DNA of 64,000 bases. Source: Pseudozyma flocculosa PF-1 (lineage: Eukaryota > Basidiomycota > Ustilaginomycetes > Ustilaginales > Ustilaginaceae). The notes under the pieces are model-generated. The model made no database searches. It had not been told where the DNA came from and was given only the letters and a program-made list of their open reading frames with translations. A program made the translations under genes and the position numbers. Of the stretch, positions 57,775-64,000 are shown piece after piece. Location of the stretch: NCBI RefSeq assembly GCF_000417875.1, contig NW_006920869.1, positions 1,543,759-1,607,758 on the forward strand, given 5' to 3'. Every line of letters begins with the position of its first letter. The first letter of the stretch is position 1.

Positions 57775-58560
57775 ACTGCGACCGTTGAAAAGAGAGCCAC
57801 CGAATGCGATGCGGACAGGACTCAGCGTTGCCGGGCGGGTTCTCCTCCGCTCTCTTCACAAGGGAGACCAAGCTGATGCCGTGACACCATTCAACTGAGG
57901 ATCAAAGGCGGCCAGAAGTCTTCGTCGTTCCAGCAAGCGAGCCGTGATGGCCATTGCATCTCGTCCTGCCTTGAGAACGAGCAGGTCCAGAGGTCATGGG
58001 CGTCGGGCGACAAAGGGTCAAGCAGGAGCTTGGGAAAGACAGCTCTCATGCTCTCCTGCACGCCGCCCCAAGCGACAGGATCTCGAGGCCAGCTCATGCG
58101 CTCGCCTCACCCCTGCCGGTGATGGCCGGCGACGGTGTGCGAGCTACATACAGTACCGATACAGGCAGGCCAGCCTGACGAGCGCGCTGCTCTTCTCGAC
58201 TGGAGCACATGGCAGCGCGCATCGTCTAACCCGCCCGCCTGCCTGCCTGACTGCGCAGCGCAGCCAGCCACACGCAGCCTACACACGCACGTAGCCTTAG
58301 TGGGCCGGGCGCAGCTTGTCAACGCCTGCCGCGGCTACATTTGACCCGTCTCGCTAGAGAGTGCGGTGTCTGGTGAAAGAGAGGCTGCTGGTGGAAAGGC
58401 AAATGGCGTGCCAGCGTACAGGCTGGCAGGTCAACATCCAAGCAAGGCGACCTCCGTTCATCTTTGGTACCGGTATTCGCCTGGTGCAGATGCGGCACCC
58501 CCTATCCTCGACCGTTGTTGAGGCCGGAAGAAAGAGGGACAAGGAACTGGAGGAAGGTCG

Positions 58561-58595
58561 AGGCGAGGCGAGGCGAGGTGAGGCCAGGCCAGGCC
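58561..58595 (+). repeat. (AGGCG)n/(AGGCC)n short repeat
   Basis: Three AGGCG units pass through AGGTG into AGGCC units. The array is similar in style to the TGGCC/TGTCC array beside the assembly gap. Confidence 0.8.
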
Positions 58596-60418
58596 GGCTG
58601 GCAGCAGCCGCACGCCGATCGAAATCAGCATCTGCGAGCGTCCTCGCTTGAGCTCTGGCAAGAAGTCTCTCGACCGGGTCCTCCGACGGCCTCGCCGGTC
58701 ATCGTGGCGGCTCCTCCGACCGACTGAATGGAGCGTGGACGAGGTGCGCCCGGCATCAGCCATCGCCGCCCGGCAGCGCTGGCTCTCTTGACAAGAATAT
58801 CGATGGTCTTGGCACCTCCCACTGCGGGGAAGAGGACAAACAGCCGTGGGCCATTCCTGACCGGCGAAAGGCGAGAGGATATGGAGGAGGTAGACGCTCT
58901 TTGACTACATGCAGTAGGTCGCCAGTCGAGGGCGGCGGGCGAAAGGGGGCGTGCGAAGGTCGGTCGGTGTCTCAGGCTCTGTCCCCTACCTCCTCCTTGC
59001 TTGCTGAGGCCGGAGGCTCTGAGCCATGCACCTCCTGGTTTCATGCGAGCCTGGGAGCCCCTGCCTAGCCTGGTCTGCTCGTCGCTCCATCCGAAACTCC
59101 GGTCGATGTGCGGGCGTAGACCGTGGCGTTTCGGACCGGCTGCCGAGCCGTGCGGGTCCGTTGCAACAGACTGGGCGGGGAAAGGCAAAGGCCGCGCGCG
59201 GATCTCATGGTTGAGCAGTCAACCCGGCCTCGCTGCCACCCGCAATGGAGATCTACATCTCATCCCGCCACCATCATCGTCGTCGTCGTTGCTTGTCACC
59301 AACGTCTTGCCATCGTCCCGTCATGCCATGGTTGAAGAAAGGAGACCCCAAGGGGCGGCCTTTGGTGGTAGGTGTCATACAGCGCCGTCCGATACCGACC
59401 GTCAGACGACAATGACTGCGCCGTGTCAAGCTCCTTGATCGTAGCAACCCGAACATTTGTGTGATCGTCAACCGGGCCCGACCACAGCTTTGGATCCGTC
59501 GCATGATCATGAACGGCAAGGGGGGTCCAGCAGAGGGGCATGCCTCGTCCCTGGTCGGAGTTGCTCCATGATTTTGGCCGACACGGGAGAGCCCCCTTGC
59601 AATACCATCCTTCTTTGGATGCTCACCACGCTACCACTCGCCCGGTGCTCCCGCCCGGTGCAGCCCGGACGATCTCATGCTCAATGACACTGTGATGAAA
59701 TCTGATGACTTCGATGGGCAGGCAATCATGTCAGAGGTAGGCAGAGATGACAAGGCCGCCTGATAAGAGCTCGCCTGGGATACATTGCTGCTGTCGTCTG
59801 CTGCGTAGGCGCTCTCTAGGCAGACAGCAGGCTTCGTGCCTCTACGTACGCTAGCCCTGGAGATGCCATCTCCTGACGAGGCAGATAGGAGAACGCATGC
59901 TCGTCAGACTGTCATCGTCATGCAAGTCGAGCAGCTTCGGCGACCGACAAGTTCATCCCTTGCGGCCAGACGAGGGGGCGCGGGCACGTCCACGGACCGC
60001 CCAGGGAAACGAGCAATGGGCGCCGACAATGGAAGGAGGTCGATGCAGGGCCGAGCAAGGGGTCTGTGCTTGCGGGGGTACCGAAGGTACGCCTTCGTGA
60101 GGAGGGACCGACAGCGGGTTCCTAGCACGGCAGCTGACGCCGCCAGGCACCGAATCATGTGCGCACCGCGAGGCAGCCTGTCGAGGCTTGCAGCGGATCG
60201 AATCAGGGACGGCGGCGGCGGCGGCGAGGATAAAGTTGCACGCCCGAAGGGTTGCGTCGAGGCTGCGCGAGACGCCCTCGCCTTGTGAGCAGGCGAGGGG
60301 AAAGGTCGCCCAGAGGCAGTGTCGGACTCCCGCTGCCATGGCGGCTAAGAGCGAAGCTGGAGGTGGGGACGGGTGCGCTCGGTGGAATGGAAGTGCACGG
60401 TTTCGTGGGCGAACACCG

Positions 60419-63400
60419 CTAGAACGTGGTGAACGAGGACTGCGAGATGGCCGCCGAGATCGTCGAGCGCGAGTCGTCGTCCTGCGAGTCCAGCACCGAC
60501 CCTTGGCTCTTGTAGCCCTCGAGGCTAGCCAGGTCCGAGGCGCCGCCCATGCTGCTGAGGCTGAGGCGACGACGCAGCCGGTCGCTCTGGCTGTACGTGA
60601 TGCTGGCGGGCGGTGCAGTGCTACCGGCCACGCTCTCTGAATCGACATCCTGGCTCATGATGCTGCTGGCATAGGCGCCATTGAGGCCGGCGCCAAGCCC
60701 ACCGTTGCGTCCGGCAGAGTGGCCTCCAAACGGCGGCAGGTGGACCGAAGGGTAGGTAGCCTGCGTACCCATGCTGATGACGCTCTGCGCGTCGCTCGGG
60801 ATGTACGACATCGGGTCGTGGGTGCGGAAGAAGGCCGCGTCGGCAGGGCCCATGGCGGTGGCCCCTGCTCCGGCTGCGTTCCTCGCGCCAGCCGAGCCCG
60901 CGCCAACGCCGGCCGCTGAGCCACCGACGGGGTCGTTGAGGTCCAGCCGATGACGCGCCATCAGGTCGCCGGGCTTCTGCAGCGGACGGCGCGGCCGCGG
61001 GAACTGGATCATCGACGGCTGCAGGTTCGACAGCACGCCCTCGACCAGGCAGCCCTTTTCCTTGTAGTGGACGAGCAGGTAGTGCCAGAGCGGGTGCTTG
61101 TTGAGGACTTTCGGGTTGCCCAAAATCACGAGGCCGTACCGGGCGCGGGTGAGGGCGACGTTGAGGCGCCTCGGGTCGCTGAGGAAGCCGATGCCCTGGT
61201 GCTCGTTGCTCCTGACGCAGCTGAGGATGATGTAGTCCTTTTCTCGGCCCTGGAAGGCGTCGACGCTGGCCACCTCGACCTCCTTGTAGAACTCCTTCTT
61301 GAGCTTGCCGTGCATCTGCATGTGGTTGACGACGTAGCTGCGCTGGCCCTCGTACGGCGTGACGATGCCGACCTGCGACGGCACCACGCCGGCCTTGAAG
61401 AACTGCGTGACGATCTTTTCGACGCTCGACGCCTCGGTGCGGTTGAGGAACGAGGTGCCGGAGCTCGAGATCTCCTCCTGGCCCAGGTTCTGGAAGAAGA
61501 ACATCGGCAGCGTCGGCACGGGCCAGGGAAAGTCGACGTTCTTGCGCAGCCGCTCGGGCGCCGTGACGCCGTTCTGCAGCGTGCCCTCGTAGAACATGTT
61601 GCTGGGGAAGTCGGAAAGGCAAGGGTGCATGCGGTACTGCACCTGGAGGCGGATGGGCCGGTTGCCGAGCATGATCAGGCGTTCGAAGAGGCTCTGGCTG
61701 AGGCCGGCGCGCGCGGCCTTCTTGTTCATGATGACGGGTCCGAGCTGGAGGTGGTCGCCGACGAAGACAACCTGCTTGCAGCCCATGACGAGCGGGATCA
61801 TGCACTCGGGCTCGGCCGCCTGTGTGGCCTCGTCGATGAGGACGGTGCGGAACTTGAGCTTCGACAGGCGCGGGTCGCCGCAGCCGACGCACGTGCAGCA
61901 GATGACGTCGGCCGTGTTGAGGATCTCCTTTTCGCACGCGCGGGTCAGCGCCTTGTACTTGCGCTCGTCGCTGCTGCTGAGCTCGCCCTGCTCGTTCTTG
62001 AGCTGGATCAGCTTCTGCAGCTCGACGTGCGTGTCGTTGTTGGCCACCTGCTCGTGCAGCGTGAGGAAGCTGATGGGGCTGTCGAGCGCCTCGCGGCTCT
62101 TGGCCGTCAGGCGCACCACCTTGAGGCCAGTGGCGTGGATCTTTTCCGTCAGCTGGTCGACGGCGACGTTCGAGGGGGCGCACACCAGCACCGGGCCCGG
62201 GTTCATCTTGCTCAGCTGGTAGACGATGGTGGCGCTGGTGACAGTCTTGCCCGTGCCGGGCGGGCCCTGAATCAGGCTGAGCGGCTTCTGCAGGACGCTT
62301 TTGACCGCGTTGACCTGGCTGTGGTTGAGCTCGGGCAGGCCGGGCGCGCTGAACCGCTTCGGCATCGCCGTCCTCAGCGTGGCGCTCTCGATCTCGTGGC
62401 CGAGCAGCTTGTGGTAGATGTAGCCGCTGAGGCTCTGCTCGTCGACGGCAAACGTCTTCATGGCGCTCTGCATCCGGTCGAAGCTGGTCGACTTCCACAC
62501 AAAGTCGGCGCTGAAGTTGTGGCTGCAGTGCTCGGGCACGCCGTCGGCGCGGCGCAGCTCGATGGCCACCTCGTCGGACACGTTGTTGGGGATCTTGATG
62601 ACGTGGCCCACCCCCTCCCACGGCGGCGCCATCTCGCCGCGGTAGCGGATCTTGAGCTCATCGCCGACGGCCAGGCGCACCTCGCCGCTCTCGAGCTTCG
62701 GGAGCGTCATCCACGCAATCTTTTTCTGGTTGAGACCCTGGTCCCAGCGCACTACCAGGTCCGACTGCGTCTGGCTCTCCTTGAGCTTGCGGTCGTAGTC
62801 GGCCTCGATCTTGACGAGCGGGCCAAAGATGTTCTGGTACTGGTAGGCGTCCTCGTAGCGCAGCAGAATGCCGTCCGGCTCCTCGTCGACGCCGGGCTTG
62901 TCGAGGTCCTCGAGGGTGGCGTTCTCGTTCTCCTTCCACATCTCCTCGAGGCGGTTGATCTGCTGGAAGGTGATGGGCCGGGCGCGCATCTGCTCGTGCT
63001 CGGTCGGCATCTTGACGAGCCACGTGAGGAAGCAGCGGTCCTCGATCAGCGGCGACCACTGCGACGTGTCCCAGATGACGTCCTTGGAGTTGGTCATGGC
63101 GGCGCACGGCTGGCGGCAGAGGAGCACCACGACCGTCTCGCTCTTGGCGGGGATGAAGCCGAGCAGGAAGACGTTTTTGGCGCCGCACTGGTAGCACTCG
63201 GGCGTCGTCTCTCCGAGCGGCGACTCGGCATGCAGGCACACCTCCTTGTGCTTGGCCCTGACGAGGTGGTTGACGATGTGGGAGCCCGAGGTAGAACCTC
63301 GCGAGTTGCAGAACCTGCCGAGCGCAGTATGGGCCCGTGCAGAGGATCGCGGCAAGTGGGTTCGGATCAGCTGCCCAGGATTCCCGCGATGACGACTCAA

Positions 63401-63894
63401 GGCGGTCTCCTAGAAGCGTGCAGCCCATCCCTAGCGAGCACTCACCACTTGTTGCAGATCAGGCACTTGACGACGCAGCTCGGGTTGTGGATACCGCAGT
63501 AGGCGCAGGCGTGGGGCGGCAGGTTTTGAAGCAGGTCGGCCTCGCCATCGTCGAGCATGCCGTCGAACAGCTCATCGACCTCGTCTCCATCGGTCGCCCG
63601 GGTGCTCCGCGGCTTGGCCGCCTTGGATCCGGTATGCTGGTGGCGGTGGGGTTCTAGGTCGTGCTCGTCGAGCTGAAGATCCTTGATTGCGGCGAGGTCG
63701 AGGTCGAGATCCAGGTCGAGGTCGATCTGGTCCGCCGCCCTGGTCCTGCCAGACTTTGCGCCATTGTTCCTGCGGGACAGCCTGGAGTCCGCTCCCGAGA
63801 CTACGGAGGCAGAGTCGGTGAAGCCATACTCGGAGGCGTCTGCGCCGTAGTTGGACGCGCCCTCGAGGTGCTCAAAGGGGTCGACGTCGGCCAT
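60419..63894 (-). CDS. UPF1: Upf1/Nam7 RNA helicase of nonsense-mediated mRNA decay
   Basis: Exon 1 (63894-63446) and exon 2 (63314-60419) encode 1114 residues; the 131-nt intron splits the Trp codon of CNKWFC inside the zinc-binding region. The N-terminus is acidic with a Asp-Leu repeat near residues 57-67. The Cys/His-rich domain (about 125-260: [45 protein letters not shown]) binds Upf2. The SF1 helicase core has GPPGTGKT (Lys506), [10 protein letters not shown] (near 640), VQYRMHP, an [23 protein letters not shown] motif V and an [12 protein letters not shown] motif VI. Upf1 is the ATP-dependent core of nonsense-mediated decay and acts in the cytoplasm with Upf2/Upf3. The last 190 residues are a Gly/Ala/Ser-rich tail. 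The ATG at 63894 follows the usual opening of fungal Upf1 proteins. Confidence 0.97.
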
Positions 63895-64000
63895 GGTGCA
63901 CGGATCCCCTCCCCCTCCTGGTCTCTGCTAAGATGCGGAGCGTTCCAGGCTGCAGCCCCTCCTTTCTCGAGGACGGTGGTCTGTGGCGATGGCTGGTGTG

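Larger units (their letters stand above)
56038..60418. other. 4.4-kb region without a supported gene
   Basis: This lies between the start of the coiled-coil gene and the stop of UPF1, both on the minus strand, so it holds the promoter of one and the 3' end of the other. Several open frames of 60-240 codons (for example 56463-57179 and 58625-59188, minus) show no domain and overlap others on the opposite strand. A patch at 57600-57780 has strong inverted repeats, and an AGGCG repeat lies at 58561-58595. Confidence 0.5.

Noticed and set aside
58625..59188. 187-codon minus-strand frame between the coiled-coil gene and UPF1
   Set aside because: A short stretch looks protein-like, but there is no homology signal, no splice support and equal open frames opposite.
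60950..63502. 850-codon plus-strand open frame opposite UPF1
   Set aside because: It is the mirror of a GC3-biased real gene. Its sequence is Val/Leu/Ala/Glu/Arg filler with no domain, while the minus strand encodes a textbook Upf1.
1..64000. CRISPR arrays, operons, prophage or plasmid features
   Set aside because: None present; spliced genes and protein families show nuclear fungal DNA.

Overview
The window is nuclear DNA from a GC-rich fungus, most likely a basidiomycete and probably close to the smuts (Ustilaginomycotina). The evidence is the set of orthologues (UPF1, POL5, COA1, SSK1, a YCK-type casein kinase I, CDC25, a Jsn1-type PUF protein, a NatD acetyltransferase), short GT-AG introns of about 72 to 152 nt with donors mostly GTGAGT, strong GC bias at codon third positions, and large serine/proline-rich disordered proteins. 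The taxonomic placement is inference. There is nothing prokaryotic here: no operons, CRISPR array or recognisable rRNA or tRNA gene.

Layout. Twelve protein genes can be supported, eleven of them by splice junctions I rebuilt so that the reading frame closes. In order: RRM-PUF protein (minus, 605-4861); a 1390-residue disordered protein (plus, 8471-12730); a 385-nt assembly gap (14785-15169); a 914-residue disordered nuclear-type protein (plus, 15930-18781); a continuous gene joining an HhH-GPD DNA glycosylase to a NatD/NAA40 histone acetyltransferase (plus, 19677-22206); Cdc25 phosphatase (minus, 22794-25625); a 7.9-kb gene-poor stretch with trinucleotide repeats; Pol5 (plus, 33492-37472); casein kinase I (plus, 40288-42243); Coa1 (plus, 43382-44398); Ssk1 response regulator (plus, 45131-50342); a 1712-residue coiled-coil protein (minus, 50815-56037); a 4.4-kb stretch without a supported gene; and Upf1 helicase (minus, 60419-63894).

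The genes are mostly independent housekeeping and signalling functions: mRNA fate (PUF, Upf1), ribosomal DNA transcription (Pol5), respiratory-chain assembly (Coa1), osmostress signalling (Ssk1), cell cycle (Cdc25), membrane-linked kinase signalling (CK1), and base excision repair with histone acetylation (the fused gene). Two gene pairs converge with short spacers (22207-22793 and 50343-50814).

Most interesting points: the glycosylase-NatD fusion, held in one uninterrupted frame across the boundary; and an Ssk1 whose long N-terminal part looks like a decayed hybrid histidine kinase (dimerisation helix, ATPase-like region and pseudo-receiver) in front of an intact receiver.
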